A stretch of 64,000 nt of DNA from JACVRN01 sp036389255 (GCA_036389255.1 DASVQI010000006.1:62001-126000), one strand, 5' to 3'; shown: positions 50,358-59,939, counted from the first letter of the stretch. Made by a program: numbers and translations. Notes: generated from the sequence alone by a model not told the origin.

Positions 50358-51626
50358 CTATTGTGAGAGCGCGAAGTTGTAGCTGATGGTTCCCATGACC
50401 TTGACCGGCTGGTCTGAAACGGTGGTGGGAGAGAACTTGGCTTGATAAGCCGCCTGCACGGCTGCCTGCTGCAATAGTCCGGGGCCGCTCACCGCACGCG
50501 CCGAGATGACTTTTCCGTTTACGTCTATGACGACTTCCACGACCACCACTCCGCTCATGCGCGTGTTCTTGGCCGCGAGCGGGTAGGCGGGCTTGGGCAG
50601 GCTGACTGCCTTGCCGTTGAGCACGCCGCCCGAAACAGGCTTCAGTAGCGGCTTCATGACGGGGCGGGTCGCCATCTCGTCACCGGATTTCGTCTCCGCC
50701 GGCCTTTCGCTTACCGGCGCGCTGGTCTTTACCACCGGAGCCGAAGAGCTGGAGCCGGGCGCTGTAGTAGGCTGCACGGTCGGCTGTCTTGAAGAATCGG
50801 TGGAAGCTGCGGGCCTGTTGTTAGCTGTCTGTGGCTGCTGGCTTGTGACAGTCGAAGAAGTGTTAGACGGCGCGCCGGTCTGTGTGACGGGCTTTGAAGG
50901 AAGGGAAGCGTTCGGCTGTGTGTCGGAAGCGGGCGCGGAAGAATTCCCGGTCGAAGCATTGCTGTTGGACGCGTTGTTTGCCGCGGGCGTGCCGGTTGTC
51001 CCCGTGTTGGCTGCCCCGCCCGTCGTGGGCTGGTTGGCGGCGGGCGCTTGCGCGGGCTGACTCATCCTCGCGAGCGTAGCTTCGTCCAGATAGTAGCTGA
51101 TGGTGCGGTAAGTTACTTCCGTAGGCTCGAATGATAGCTTTCCGTTCTCTATGACGGCGACCGAAGTCGTCATCTTAATCCAGTTGCCGAACTGGTCGAA
51201 CTCGTACGTGTAAGTCTCTTTGCTGAGCAGCGTCCCCTTCTCGTCCTGCAAGGTCATCTCGACTATGTTGCCCTTGTCGTCGTACTTGTAGACCTCTCTG
51301 CCCGTGACGGCCGCGCCGGAAACAGGAAAATAAGCGTTCTCTATCTTCGCGCCCTTGATGTCGTAGGCAGCGACCTCCAGCGTCACGCGCTGGCCCTCGA
51401 CCAGCTTGCCGTTCTTCGTTGAAATCTTGGCCGTCTCCGTGCGGACTCTGCGCACAGGGCCGTTCAAGCCGTCCTGATCTCTTTCGGTGCTGCCGCCCGC
51501 GAAACGCGAAACGAGAGAGTGTCCCGCTATTGAGCGTGCGCCCGTTCGTCCCGCCTGACCGAAGGCGGAAGGCGCGAAGGAAAGTAAGAGAAGAATGCTT
51601 AGGGAAAGCAGGATTCGTTTCGACAT
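50358..51626 (-). CDS. TonB-like C-terminal domain secreted protein
   Basis: Started at the ATG at 51626 (AGGAGTG ahead), this 422-residue protein has a signal peptide (RILLSLSILLLLSFAPSAFGQ). The first half is a beta-rich region (RTETAKISTKNGKLVEGQRVTLEVAAYD ... ETYTYEFDQFGNWIKMTTS), similar to YD/RHS-like tracts. A long Ser/Thr/Pro/Asn-rich linker follows (about 200-330). The end, KPAYPLAAKNTRMSGVVVVEVVIDVNGKVISARAVSGPGLLQQAAVQAA, is a TonB C-terminal domain. No membrane helix near the end or ExbB/ExbD partner is visible, so it probably does not energise transport. Confidence 0.82.
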   Translation of the reverse strand: MSKRILLSLSILLLLSFAPSAFGQAGRTGARSIAGHSLVSRFAGGSTERDQDGLNGPVRRVRTETAKISTKNGKLVEGQRVTLEVAAYDIKGAKIENAYFPVSGAAVTGREVYKYDDKGNIVEMTLQDEKGTLLSKETYTYEFDQFGNWIKMTTSVAVIENGKLSFEPTEVTYRTISYYLDEATLARMSQPAQAPAANQPTTGGAANTGTTGTPAANNASNSNASTGNSSAPASDTQPNASLPSKPVTQTGAPSNTSSTVTSQQPQTANNRPAASTDSSRQPTVQPTTAPGSSSSAPVVKTSAPVSERPAETKSGDEMATRPVMKPLLKPVSGGVLNGKAVSLPKPAYPLAAKNTRMSGVVVVEVVIDVNGKVISARAVSGPGLLQQAAVQAAYQAKFSPTTVSDQPVKVMGTISYNFALSQ

Positions 51627-51962
51627 CGTCGTCACTCCTGAAAGAAATTCATCTGGCATCGAGTCGGGTGGCCCCAGCCTCATGGCCGGGCGAGGGTCGG
51701 CAAAAAAGAGAGAAGCTGCCTACTCGCGCACAGGCTCTGGCTAGAGCTGTAAAACGGGAATTTCAGGCGTCGGCCAGCCTTTATGTGAAGAAATCGGCGG
51801 GCTCGGAAAGAGCCCTTCTTGTGTGCCGGTCTGGAAAGCCCTGCAAAACGCTGCCGCCTGAGAGGCAGCAACCTCATATTACAGAAGTTGACACGGTTTG
51901 TCTATGGCAAACATGGGCCAACAACGGTTGTTTTGACAGTTCGCCTGAAAATAGAGGCTTTA
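51627..51962. other. Intergenic region between dacB and the TonB-like gene
   Basis: The 336-bp gap holds a terminator for dacB (51844-51869) and a second stem around GGGCTC/GAGCCC near 51800. It should also contain the promoter of the TonB-like gene. No riboswitch is recognisable. Confidence 0.5.
51844..51869 (-). terminator. Terminator after dacB
   Basis: GCTGCC (51850-51855) and GGCAGC (51864-51869) pair, and on the minus strand GTTTTGC follows. It lies about 95 nt past the dacB stop at 51963. Confidence 0.6.
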
Positions 51963-53588
51963 TCAGGGGGCTTCACGGTAATCGGCCAGTAGGCGCGCGA
52001 TGGCGTCTATGACGGCTATGCTGCTGCCGCGAGCGGTTTCGTCGTTGCAGATAATTGCGAAGGCGTAGGGCTCGTCGTCCCCGGCCGTGACGTAGCCGGA
52101 CAGGGAGTTGTTATAGGAGAGCGTCCCGGTCTTGGCCTGTATGCGGCCTCCGGTGGAGCCCAGACGGCCCGCCAGCGTGCCGTCTCGTCCTGCTATGGGG
52201 AGCGAGTCACGAAAGATTTTGGCCGCAGCCGATTTAGCCATAGCGGCGTGGAGCCGCGCAGTTGTTTCAGGCGTGACTATGTCTAGGCGCGAGAGGCCGG
52301 AGCCGTCGTGAAGCGAGAGGCCCGCCGTCCCTATTCCGTTTCGCTCAAGCCATTGGCGAATGAAGCTTGTGCCAGCTTCGTCGTCGCCGCGAATACGCAT
52401 CCTGACGGGGTCAGGGTCGGGAGCGGCGTCTCTGCGCTCTCGCCCGAGGGTTCTGAGGATAAGCTCCGCGTTGATGTTTATGCTGAACTTGTTCGTGGCA
52501 CGGGCTATCTCACCGAGCGACTTGCTGTTGACGAAGGCAAGCTCGACGGCGCGCTCGGGCTCGAATCTCTCTTCGGGGGCCACGCGCGCGTCTCTGGCCC
52601 TGGCCTCGCCGTCAACAGTGATGCCGCGCGCTCGCAGTTCTTCGCGGAAAAGTCTGGCGGCCCAGAGCGCGGGGTTGTGTACGGAGACGCGCACGCTGTA
52701 GCTGCTGCCACCGGCGGGAAAATCTCCCCAGACGCGCAGGTTGTTGTCCGAGAGGCCGCGCGTGACGCCTATGGTGAGCGAGGAGCCGCGAGCGCTCGTG
52801 TTGGCGTCATTAATCAAATTGAAATAGCTGTCGCCGTTCTCCACCTTGGCGGCGGCTCTCTCATTAGGTTTGCCGGGCGTGATGGTCAGGGTAGATTCGT
52901 TACCGTTGACGGACAGAGCGCTCACCTCCGCGCCGAAGTACCACTGTATGTCGTTCCAGAGCCATCCGTCGCCCAGAGCCTCGCCGCGAAAGTAGCTCTC
53001 GTCGCCTACGAGGTTGCCGCGCACGCGCCGCACGCCGCGTTTGTAAATATCGTCAGCGAGCTTTGCCAGATAATCAGGCGCATCCCTTTTCGCTTCGGAT
53101 GAGAGGTCGGGCGCGCCGCGACCGTAGAGAACAAGGTCGCCGTTGATAGTGCCGCGAGAGTCCGGCTCGCTCTCAGCGTAGACGGAGGTTCGCCAGCGAT
53201 AATCAGCGCCGAGCGTGTCCAAGGCGACCGCCGTGGTGTAAGCCTTCATGTTCGATGCAGGCGTGAATGGCCTCTGCGCGTCGCGCGCGTAGATTATTCG
53301 CCCGTCGCGCAGGCTCAGGACGTAGACGCCCCATCGCGCCGCGCCAAACTCGCTTCCCTCTATGGCCTCGTCAATCTTCCGGCCAAGCTCTGCGGTGGAG
53401 CGGGAAGTCGAAACCCGCGTGTCCGATTTTGTTCTAGCTTCAGCCGCACCTGTCTGCGCTGGCGGGGGTTCCTGTTTTGACAGGCGGGCGGGCAGGCGTT
53501 CTGCCGCGAAGACGAAGAGGATTAGAAGACTGAGCGCGCCTGAGACAAGGAGCGGGCGCGGGCGTCTGCCTGACATCAGATTTTTCAT
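51963..53588 (-). CDS. dacB: D-alanyl-D-alanine carboxypeptidase/endopeptidase (PBP4 type)
   Basis: Counted from the ATG at 53588, this 541-residue penicillin-binding protein has a signal/anchor (PLLVSGALSLLILFVFAA). The S13 active-site motifs are SxxK in PASNMKAYTTAVALDTLG (near residue 120), SxN in KFSININAELILRTLG, and KTG in IQAKTGTLSYNNSLSGYV. It trims D-Ala from stem peptides and cuts D,D-cross-links in peptidoglycan. The large insert between SxxK and SxN is the PBP4 type. It follows a glycosyltransferase gene by 7 nt, and the two likely share a transcript. Confidence 0.92.
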   Translation of the reverse strand: MKNLMSGRRPRPLLVSGALSLLILFVFAAERLPARLSKQEPPPAQTGAAEARTKSDTRVSTSRSTAELGRKIDEAIEGSEFGAARWGVYVLSLRDGRIIYARDAQRPFTPASNMKAYTTAVALDTLGADYRWRTSVYAESEPDSRGTINGDLVLYGRGAPDLSSEAKRDAPDYLAKLADDIYKRGVRRVRGNLVGDESYFRGEALGDGWLWNDIQWYFGAEVSALSVNGNESTLTITPGKPNERAAAKVENGDSYFNLINDANTSARGSSLTIGVTRGLSDNNLRVWGDFPAGGSSYSVRVSVHNPALWAARLFREELRARGITVDGEARARDARVAPEERFEPERAVELAFVNSKSLGEIARATNKFSININAELILRTLGRERRDAAPDPDPVRMRIRGDDEAGTSFIRQWLERNGIGTAGLSLHDGSGLSRLDIVTPETTARLHAAMAKSAAAKIFRDSLPIAGRDGTLAGRLGSTGGRIQAKTGTLSYNNSLSGYVTAGDDEPYAFAIICNDETARGSSIAVIDAIARLLADYREAP

Positions 53589-53595
53589 GCTTGAT

Positions 53596-54618
53596 TTAGG
53601 TGGCAAAGAGCGCTTCGGTACGTCCGGCGACTAACAACTCGCGCGCAGCCCCGTAAACCTCCTCGGTTGTTATCTCACCGATTGCGCGCTGTATGACGCA
53701 GTGTCGGCCTTCAACGGGGAGAAACGTGTGCGGGGCGCGGCGGTCTAGGAGCAGCACGACGCTGGTGCCGACGGCTGCGGCGACGTGCATTGGGCCGGTG
53801 TCATTGCTGACAAGGACGGAGAGGCGCGACATGGCTGCCGCGAGCTGCGGAATCGTCAGGCGGTCGAAGATAATCGTCCGGCGCGGGAAATTTGATTTCA
53901 CTTCAGAAACCATCTCGCGCTCTTCCGGCCCGGCGAAGACTAGGATTCGCACCTCGTCGTTGCGTGTCAGCATATCCGCGAGGTCACGGAAGCGGTGGAG
54001 CGGCCAGCGACGGCTCGGGTGGCCCGCGCCCGGAAAAAGACCTATGAGCGGTGTGCCCGTGTTGGCCTTGGCTTTTTTGAGCATCGCTTCCACCGCCCGG
54101 TCGTCTTCGGCGCGTGCGCGCAGTCGCGGCATTCGCGGAGCGTTCCTGATGCCGAGCGGGGCCAGCACATCCAGATAACGGTCAACCGCGTGCTTTGCGC
54201 CTTCTTCAACGGGCGGGCGCGTGTGGAATCTGGCGAGAAAGTCCAGAGAGCGGCCGGGGCGACGCGCAAAGAGACGGTGCGAAGCGCCTGAGAAGAATCC
54301 GAGCAGGTTCGTCTCCGATAGACTGTGCAGGTCAATGACGAAATCGAACTCTTTGCTTCTGACTTCCTTCACCAGCTTCATGATGCCGAGTATGGCCCAC
54401 GGCTTGGGGCCGTCACGCAGCGCCACGCGGTCAACGGGGATGGTCGCGTCCGCGTAGCCCGAAAGCTCAACCACGGGCGCGCCCGGCTTGCCGACCGCCA
54501 CGGTGATGCGCGCCTTCGGAAATTTCTCGCGTATGGCGCGCAGGGCGGGAAGGCTCAAGACCACGTCGCCCAACTGGCCGAAGTCTATGACTAAAATGTT
54601 GCGCGGGTCGAAACTCAT
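53596..54618 (-). CDS. Glycosyltransferase family 9 (heptosyltransferase-like)
   Basis: The ATG at 54618 (AAAGGA directly before) gives MSFDPRNILVIDFGQLGDVVLSLPALRAIREKFP, the usual start of GT9 enzymes, for about 340 residues. The second half has LIGLFPGAGHPSRRWPLHRFRDLADML and the donor-site motif SNDTGPMHVAAAVGTSVVLLL. Such enzymes add heptose to lipid A-core sugars using ADP-heptose. Here the sugar and acceptor are uncertain, as no other LPS core genes are nearby. A GTG at 54657 is an alternative start. It lies between gpmI and dacB on one strand. Confidence 0.87.
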   Translation of the reverse strand: MSFDPRNILVIDFGQLGDVVLSLPALRAIREKFPKARITVAVGKPGAPVVELSGYADATIPVDRVALRDGPKPWAILGIMKLVKEVRSKEFDFVIDLHSLSETNLLGFFSGASHRLFARRPGRSLDFLARFHTRPPVEEGAKHAVDRYLDVLAPLGIRNAPRMPRLRARAEDDRAVEAMLKKAKANTGTPLIGLFPGAGHPSRRWPLHRFRDLADMLTRNDEVRILVFAGPEEREMVSEVKSNFPRRTIIFDRLTIPQLAAAMSRLSVLVSNDTGPMHVAAAVGTSVVLLLDRRAPHTFLPVEGRHCVIQRAIGEITTEEVYGAARELLVAGRTEALFAT

Positions 54619-54664
54619 TCCTTTATCTATACGACTTTGATGAAGCGTGAAGTTCACTCTGCTT

Positions 54665-56209
54665 TTAAGTTTCGCGCAGGTCGCGGCCGGTCATCTCGTC
54701 CGGCTTTGCTACTCCGAGCAGGCCGAGGATTGTGGGCGCTACGTCTTCAAGGGCCGCGCCTTCACGCAGAGCGAGCCCGCGCGAAGCTTCGTCTATCAGA
54801 TGAAAGGGGACAAGGTTAGAAGTGTGCGCCGTGTGCGGCTGGCCCGTCGTGCGGTCAATCATCTGTTCGGCGTTGCCGTGGTCGGCTGTAATCAGCGTAG
54901 TGCCGCGCGCAGTCCTGATGCCTTTGGTAATCCACCCAAGGCAGGTGTCTATGTACTGGCAAGCCTGTATCGTCTCTTTCAGCTTGCCCGTGTGCCCTAC
55001 CATGTCCGGGTTGGCGAAGTTGATGATGAAGACATCCGTCTCATTCTCTTCAATCGCGCGCAAGACCTTGTCCGTGACCTTGAAGGCTGACATCTCAGGC
55101 TCAAGGTCGTAGGTGGCAATCTTAGGCGAAGGCACCAGAAGACGGCGCTCGCAAGCGTACTCCTTCTCGACTCCGCCGTTGAAGAAGTATGTGACGTGCG
55201 CGTACTTTTCCGTCTCGGCCAGCCTGTAATTCCTGACCCCGGCCTGAGCGAAGACCTCTGCCAGCACGTTCTTGTGCTCGTGCGAAGGAAAGGCCACGGG
55301 CAGGCCGAAAGTCTCGTCGTAACGCGAGAAGCAGGCGAAGTTCACAGAAGGGCGGTGCGGCGTGGGAAAGCCTCCGAAGCCGCCTTCGGTCAGAGCGCGT
55401 GTAAGCTGACGCGCGCGGTCGGGCCGGAAGTTGAAGAAGATGACGGAGTCGCCTTCTTGAATCGTAGCCACAGGCTCGCCCGTTTCGCGCTCGACAACTA
55501 TAGGGTCAATGAACTCGTCCGTGGTGCTTCTCTCGTAAGAGCGTTTGATGGCTTCAACGGGGTCAATCACGCGCTCGCCCACGCCGTTGACCAGCAGATT
55601 GTATGCGCGCTCGGTTCTCTCCCAGCGCTTGTCTCTGTCCATAGCATAGTAACGGCCTATGACGGATGCTATGCGCCCGCAGCCAATCTTGGCCGTCTGT
55701 ACCTGAAGCGCTTCCACGTAGCCGTAGGCGGACATCGGCGGCACGTCGCGCCCGTCAACAAAGCAGTGAACGTAGACGCGCGCGAGGCCGCGCTCTTTGG
55801 CCATGCGAAGCAGCGCGTACAGATGCTCCTGCGACGAGTGAACCTGCCCGTCCGAGAGAAGGCCCATCAGGTGAAGCTGCTTGTCCTGCTCTTTAGCCTT
55901 GTCCATGACGGCGGCCAGCACTTCGTTTTGAAAGAACTCGCCCGTCTCAATGGCGTAGTCTATGCGCGACACGTCCATGCGTATCACGCGGCCCGAGCCC
56001 ATGTTCAGGTGGCCCACTTCGGAATTGCCCATGATACCCGCCGGAAGACCCACGCGCGAGCCGGAGGCTTCGAGCAGCGTGTGCGGGTAGTTCTCCATCA
56101 ACTCGTCGTAGAAAGGCTTGTCGGCAAGAGCGATGGCGTTGCCTTCGCGCTCGGGGCTGTAGCCCCAGCCGTCAATGATAATCAGTGCGAGCGGCCCCCG
56201 TTTGTTCAC
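54665..56209 (-). CDS. gpmI: 2,3-bisphosphoglycerate-independent phosphoglycerate mutase
   Basis: This 514-residue enzyme of glycolysis interconverts 3- and 2-phosphoglycerate using two Mn2+ ions and a phospho-serine. LIIIDGWGYSPEREGNAIALA opens the phosphatase domain. The catalytic Ser is in GLPAGIMGNSEVGHLNMGSGR. VIFFNFRPDRARQLTRAL and FINFANPDMVGHTG, then TADHGNAEQM, complete the metal sites. The GTG at 56209, six nt after AAGGAG, is a better start than the TTG at 56212. It is the enzyme just before enolase, which is encoded 0.6 kb upstream. Confidence 0.95.
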   Translation of the reverse strand: MNKRGPLALIIIDGWGYSPEREGNAIALADKPFYDELMENYPHTLLEASGSRVGLPAGIMGNSEVGHLNMGSGRVIRMDVSRIDYAIETGEFFQNEVLAAVMDKAKEQDKQLHLMGLLSDGQVHSSQEHLYALLRMAKERGLARVYVHCFVDGRDVPPMSAYGYVEALQVQTAKIGCGRIASVIGRYYAMDRDKRWERTERAYNLLVNGVGERVIDPVEAIKRSYERSTTDEFIDPIVVERETGEPVATIQEGDSVIFFNFRPDRARQLTRALTEGGFGGFPTPHRPSVNFACFSRYDETFGLPVAFPSHEHKNVLAEVFAQAGVRNYRLAETEKYAHVTYFFNGGVEKEYACERRLLVPSPKIATYDLEPEMSAFKVTDKVLRAIEENETDVFIINFANPDMVGHTGKLKETIQACQYIDTCLGWITKGIRTARGTTLITADHGNAEQMIDRTTGQPHTAHTSNLVPFHLIDEASRGLALREGAALEDVAPTILGLLGVAKPDEMTGRDLRET

Positions 56210-56247
56210 CAAAATCTCCTTAGTCGAATCAGGCGGTGCTGTCCTGT

Positions 56248-56712
56248 TTATTCCTGCGCTTTAGACCAGTAGTCGGGCTTCTCTTCCGTCTGCGGGTCGT
56301 GGCGCTCCATCCAGCGCTCCGGCCTGAGCAAGTCGGCAAAGCCGAACTGGCGATAGAGCCCGTGTGCGTCCTTTGTCGCCAGCACCCAGCGACGAAAGCC
56401 CTGCAACTCTGGATGAGCGAGCATGACTTCCATCAGCCACTTGCTCAAGCCCTGCCCGCGAAACTCTTCCAGCACGAAGACGTCCGCAATCCATGCGAAG
56501 GTGGCGTAGTCCGTCACCACTCGCGCAAAGCCGACCTGCCTGTCGCCCTTGTAGATGCCGAACGGCAGAGAGTTTTCCACAGAGCGCCTGACGCGCTCCA
56601 TGCTCCTGCCCTTGCCCCAGTACGACTCGTTAGAGATGTAGTTGTGTATCACATCCCAGTCGAGCCGCTCTCGCTCCGTGCTAATCAGATAATCGCCCCG
56701 CCGCCACTCCAT
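56248..56712 (-). CDS. GNAT-family N-acetyltransferase
   Basis: Started at the ATG at 56712, with GGAG eight nt ahead, this 154-residue protein has the GNAT acetyl-CoA binding pattern: WIADVFVLEEFRGQGLSKWLMEVMLAHPELQGFRRWVLATKDAHGLYRQFGF. RGQGL is the pyrophosphate-binding loop, and HGLYRQFGF the usual C-terminal signature. The substrate could be an amino group on a small molecule or protein. It sits between gpmI and eno on the same strand, and a hairpin at its upstream side separates it from eno. Confidence 0.88.
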   Translation of the reverse strand: MEWRRGDYLISTERERLDWDVIHNYISNESYWGKGRSMERVRRSVENSLPFGIYKGDRQVGFARVVTDYATFAWIADVFVLEEFRGQGLSKWLMEVMLAHPELQGFRRWVLATKDAHGLYRQFGFADLLRPERWMERHDPQTEEKPDYWSKAQE

Positions 56713-56730
56713 TGATTTACTCCGTAAATC

Positions 56731-56798
56731 AGGTGACGGGGAAAGAAAAGCGAGTTCTCTTGCTTTTCCCGAAACCCGGCCCCTGACACCCGTCACCT
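56731..56798. repeat. Hairpin after eno, related to the repeat near 10.4 kb
   Basis: AGGTGACGGG (56731-56740) is the exact complement of CCCGTCACCT (56789-56798), which overlaps the eno stop. The inner part (GGGAAAG ... CTTTTCCC) extends the stem. Between the arms, ACCCGGC-x-CCTGACACCC matches the repeat at 10473-10490 with one change. Confidence 0.7.
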
Positions 56799-58146
56799 AT
56801 TTCTGTTTCCCTGCGCGTGCGCGCTTGGCTCTAGCCTGCGCGCCCGACTTTGCTTCCGCCTTCGCCAGTTGATGAAAGGCCATCCGGCCGGGGTAGCGAG
56901 AGGCCGTCCGCAGGTCTTCTTCTATACGCAGCAGTTGGTTGTATTTGACTATGCGGTCTGTGCGCGAGAGGCTGCCGGTCTTAATCTGCCCGGCGTTGGT
57001 GGCCACGGCCAAGTCGGCTATGAAAGAGTCTTCAGTCTCGCCCGAACGGTGCGAGATGACGACCGTGCGCCCGTGCGTGCGCGCAAGCTCTATGCAGTCG
57101 AGCGTCTCCGTCAGCGTGCCAATCTGGTTGACCTTGATGAGAATCGAATTGGCCACGCCAAGGTCTATGCCCTTTTGTAGAAAGCTGGTGTTGGTGACAA
57201 AGAGGTCGTCGCCCACTAGCTGCACGCGCGCGCCAAGCTCGTCGGTCAAAGCTTTCCAGCCGTCCCAGTCGTTCTCGGCCATGCCGTCTTCTATGGAGAT
57301 GATTGGATACTCGTCAACCCAAGCTTTCCAGTAAGCCACCATCTCGTCGCTCGTCAACTTTCGCCCGTCCGACTTCTTGAAGACGTAAGCGCGGCCGTCG
57401 TAAAACTCGCTCGCCGCAGGGTCTAGCGCGAGATAACAGTCGGTTCCGGCAGCGTATCCGGCCTGCGTGACGGCTTCCAGAATCGTCTCAATCGCCTCTT
57501 CGTTCGAGCGCAGGTTGGGAGCAAAGCCGCCTTCGTCGCCCACGCCCGTAGAATAGCCACGCTTCTTCAACACGTTCCTGAGCGAGTGGAAAATCTCCGC
57601 TCCCATGCGCAGGGCTTCGCGGAAATCCGGAGCGCCTACGGGCGCAATCATAAACTCCTGAAAGTCCACGTTGTTATCCGCGTGAGCGCCGCCGTTGAGT
57701 ATGTTCATCAGAGGCACGGGAAGCGTGCGCGCGTTCGGGCCGCCCAGATATTTGTATAGCGGAACCTCAAGATAAGTGGCAGCAGCGCGGGCCGTGGCGA
57801 GCGAGACTGCCAGCAGAGCATTCGCGCCCAGCTTGGATTTCGTCTTCGTGCCGTCCAGCTCTATCAGCATCTGGTCTATCTCTGCCTGGTCGAGCGCGTC
57901 CATGCCTTCCAGCTCTTCCGCAATCACATTGTTGATGTTATCTACGGCCTTCAAAACTCCCTTGCCGCCGTAACGCTTCTTGTCGCCGTCGCGCAGCTCC
58001 ACGGCCTCGTGCTCGCCCGTAGAAGCTCCCGAAGGCACGGCCGCGCGGCCAAGCTCGCCGCCGATTAACATCACCTCTGCCTCTACGGTAGGGTTGCCGC
58101 GTGAATCCAGAATCTCGCGCGCCACTATCTGCTCAATCAAGCTCAT
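56797..58146 (-). CDS. eno: Enolase
   Basis: This 449-residue enzyme interconverts 2-phosphoglycerate and phosphoenolpyruvate in glycolysis and is also part of RNA-degradation complexes in some bacteria. It opens with IVAREILDSRGNPTVEAEV, then PSGASTGEHEAVELRDGD (the substrate loop). Catalytic and metal regions are SIEDGMAENDWDGWKAL, QLVGDDLFVTN, and the signature SHRSGETEDSFIADLAVATNAGQIKTGSLSRTDR. The C-terminal tail after LRTASRYPGRMAFHQLAKAEA is a basic extension rich in Ala, Lys and Arg. Confidence 0.96.
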   Translation of the reverse strand: MSLIEQIVAREILDSRGNPTVEAEVMLIGGELGRAAVPSGASTGEHEAVELRDGDKKRYGGKGVLKAVDNINNVIAEELEGMDALDQAEIDQMLIELDGTKTKSKLGANALLAVSLATARAAATYLEVPLYKYLGGPNARTLPVPLMNILNGGAHADNNVDFQEFMIAPVGAPDFREALRMGAEIFHSLRNVLKKRGYSTGVGDEGGFAPNLRSNEEAIETILEAVTQAGYAAGTDCYLALDPAASEFYDGRAYVFKKSDGRKLTSDEMVAYWKAWVDEYPIISIEDGMAENDWDGWKALTDELGARVQLVGDDLFVTNTSFLQKGIDLGVANSILIKVNQIGTLTETLDCIELARTHGRTVVISHRSGETEDSFIADLAVATNAGQIKTGSLSRTDRIVKYNQLLRIEEDLRTASRYPGRMAFHQLAKAEAKSGAQARAKRARAGKQK

Positions 58147-58287
58147 GAAAGAGAAACTCCTGTCCTCGGAAATGAAGATTTGTTCCCGGCAACTGTATCA
58201 TTACTCAGGCTTGAAGGTGAATCTAGGGAGAAGAGGATTAGGGGGACGAGAGCGAATAGGGAAAAGAATTAATCACGCATTCCGTGC

Positions 58288-59712
58288 TTAAGCGCCTGCC
58301 TGACCGTCGCCGTCCGTCTCTTGAGTCTCTTCCGGCTCTTCTAAGCGTTCCAGACGGATGCTGGCTATGCGGCGTCCTTCCACACGCTCTATGTGAAAGA
58401 GAAGGCCGTTGTGCTTGACGACTTCGCCCGGCGCTAGCACGTGCCCGGCTTCGTCCATCAAAAAGCCCGCGATGGTCGTGTAGGCTTCGGACTCGGGCAG
58501 TTGCAGGCTCAGGCGGCGATTAAGGTCTCGGACGGCGAGCCCGCCATCGAGCAGGTACGTGCCGTCGCGCTCCTCGCTAATCTGCTCGTTGACCTCTTCG
58601 TCGTGCTCGTCCGAGATGTCACCGACAATCTCTTCCAGCAGGTCTTCCAGAGTGATGATGCCTTCAATGCCGCCGTGCTCGTCCACGACGAAGCCGAAGT
58701 GCGCCTTGGCCTTCTGCATCTGCTTGAGCACGTCTTCCAGCCGCGCGGTGTCTACCACGTAGAGCGGGTCTTGAAGAACATGCTCAAGTTGGAACGTTTC
58801 AGGCTTGAGCAGATAAGGCGTGAGGTCTTTGCTGTGTATAAAGCCTATGACGTTGTCTAAGGATTCACGATAGACGGGCAGGCGCGAATACCCGTTCCCG
58901 CGAAAAGTTCTGGCTATCTCTTCCAGCGAGCAGTCGGACGAGATGGCAACCATTTGCGTGCGCGGCACCATAGCCTCGCGCACTAGGGTATCCGAAAACT
59001 CGAAGACCTTATGAATCAGGCGCTGTTCTGCCGCGCGCAGGTGCCCGCTCTCAAGCGACACGTCTACCAGATGCCTCAACTCCTGCTCAGTGTAGACGGA
59101 GGTGTGCTCAAGCGACGATTTCAGGCCGAGCATGCGGCCCAGAAACGTTCCCGTCTTGTTGAAAATCCAGATGGGAGCGCGAAAGATTCTGGCGAAAAGG
59201 GCTAGCGGTCGCGCCGCCAGCAGCGCCAGAGTCTCGGCTCGCTCAAGCGCAATCATCTTCGGCATCAACTCGCCAAGGACTATGTGCGAGTATGTGATGG
59301 CCGTGAAGGCTAAGGCAATGGCCGCGCCGTGCGCCACGTATCCGGCTTTGCCTTCATTGGCGATGCGCGAAGCCAGAGGCATTAGAAGCGCTGCCACCGT
59401 GGGCTCGCCAATCCAGCCGAGCGCCAGAGAAGCGAGCGTGATGCCGAGTTGAGTCGCGGAGATAAAGATGGTCGGCTCGTCCAAGAGCCGCAGGGCCGCT
59501 CGCGCGGCTTTGCTGCCGGCTTCTGCGCGAGCTTCAAGGCGGGCGCGGCGCACGGAAACCAGAGCGAACTCGGAGCCTACGAAGAATCCGTTGGCCAGAA
59601 CCAGCATCAATACGGCTGTGAGCTTGAGTGCGGCTTCCCCTAAGGTCACAGACTCGTGTATCGCGCCTTCTTCAAACAGGAGAGCCAGAAAAATACTCGC
59701 GGGTTCGTCCAT
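58288..59712 (-). CDS. CNNM/CorC-type transporter-associated protein (DUF21, CBS, CorC/HlyC)
   Basis: This 474-residue membrane protein has a DUF21 (CNNM) domain of several helices (TAVLMLVLANGFFVGSEFALVSVRRARLEA), followed by two CBS domains (VPRTQMVAISSDCSLEEIARTFRGNGYSRLPVYRES and LQDPLYVVDTARLEDVLKQMQKAKAHFGFVVDEHGGIEGIITLEDLLEEIVG). A CorC/HlyC C-terminal domain ends it (DGGLAVRDLNRRLSLQLPESEAYTTIAGFLMDEAG). Relatives export Mg2+ or Co2+; the old name hemolysin is misleading. Upstream is CarD; downstream is eno. Confidence 0.91.
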   Translation of the reverse strand: MDEPASIFLALLFEEGAIHESVTLGEAALKLTAVLMLVLANGFFVGSEFALVSVRRARLEARAEAGSKAARAALRLLDEPTIFISATQLGITLASLALGWIGEPTVAALLMPLASRIANEGKAGYVAHGAAIALAFTAITYSHIVLGELMPKMIALERAETLALLAARPLALFARIFRAPIWIFNKTGTFLGRMLGLKSSLEHTSVYTEQELRHLVDVSLESGHLRAAEQRLIHKVFEFSDTLVREAMVPRTQMVAISSDCSLEEIARTFRGNGYSRLPVYRESLDNVIGFIHSKDLTPYLLKPETFQLEHVLQDPLYVVDTARLEDVLKQMQKAKAHFGFVVDEHGGIEGIITLEDLLEEIVGDISDEHDEEVNEQISEERDGTYLLDGGLAVRDLNRRLSLQLPESEAYTTIAGFLMDEAGHVLAPGEVVKHNGLLFHIERVEGRRIASIRLERLEEPEETQETDGDGQAGA

Positions 59713-59939
59713 TCTCTAGTACGTGCCGTGGATTGTCGCAAAAGCTTACGAGCCGTTCGCAAAGCTGAGCCTCTAACGGCGAAGGATTATATCACGCTGC
59801 CAGTTGAAACAGTCAGCAGGCACACAGGGAAACGCATGAGCCACGGCTTGAGCAGAGCTTTGAACCGGGCGCAAGTAGACACACGCACGGCCGGGCATGT
59901 GCCTCAAGAGTGTAATGATATGCTGAAAACTTTTAAGAC

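Noticed and set aside
51627..51962. Possible c-di-GMP riboswitch before the TonB-like gene
   Set aside because: The conserved GEMM segments are missing; only plain stems are present.
55196..56272. Plus-strand ORF of 358 codons
   Set aside because: Antisense to gpmI, which has full catalytic motifs on the other strand.
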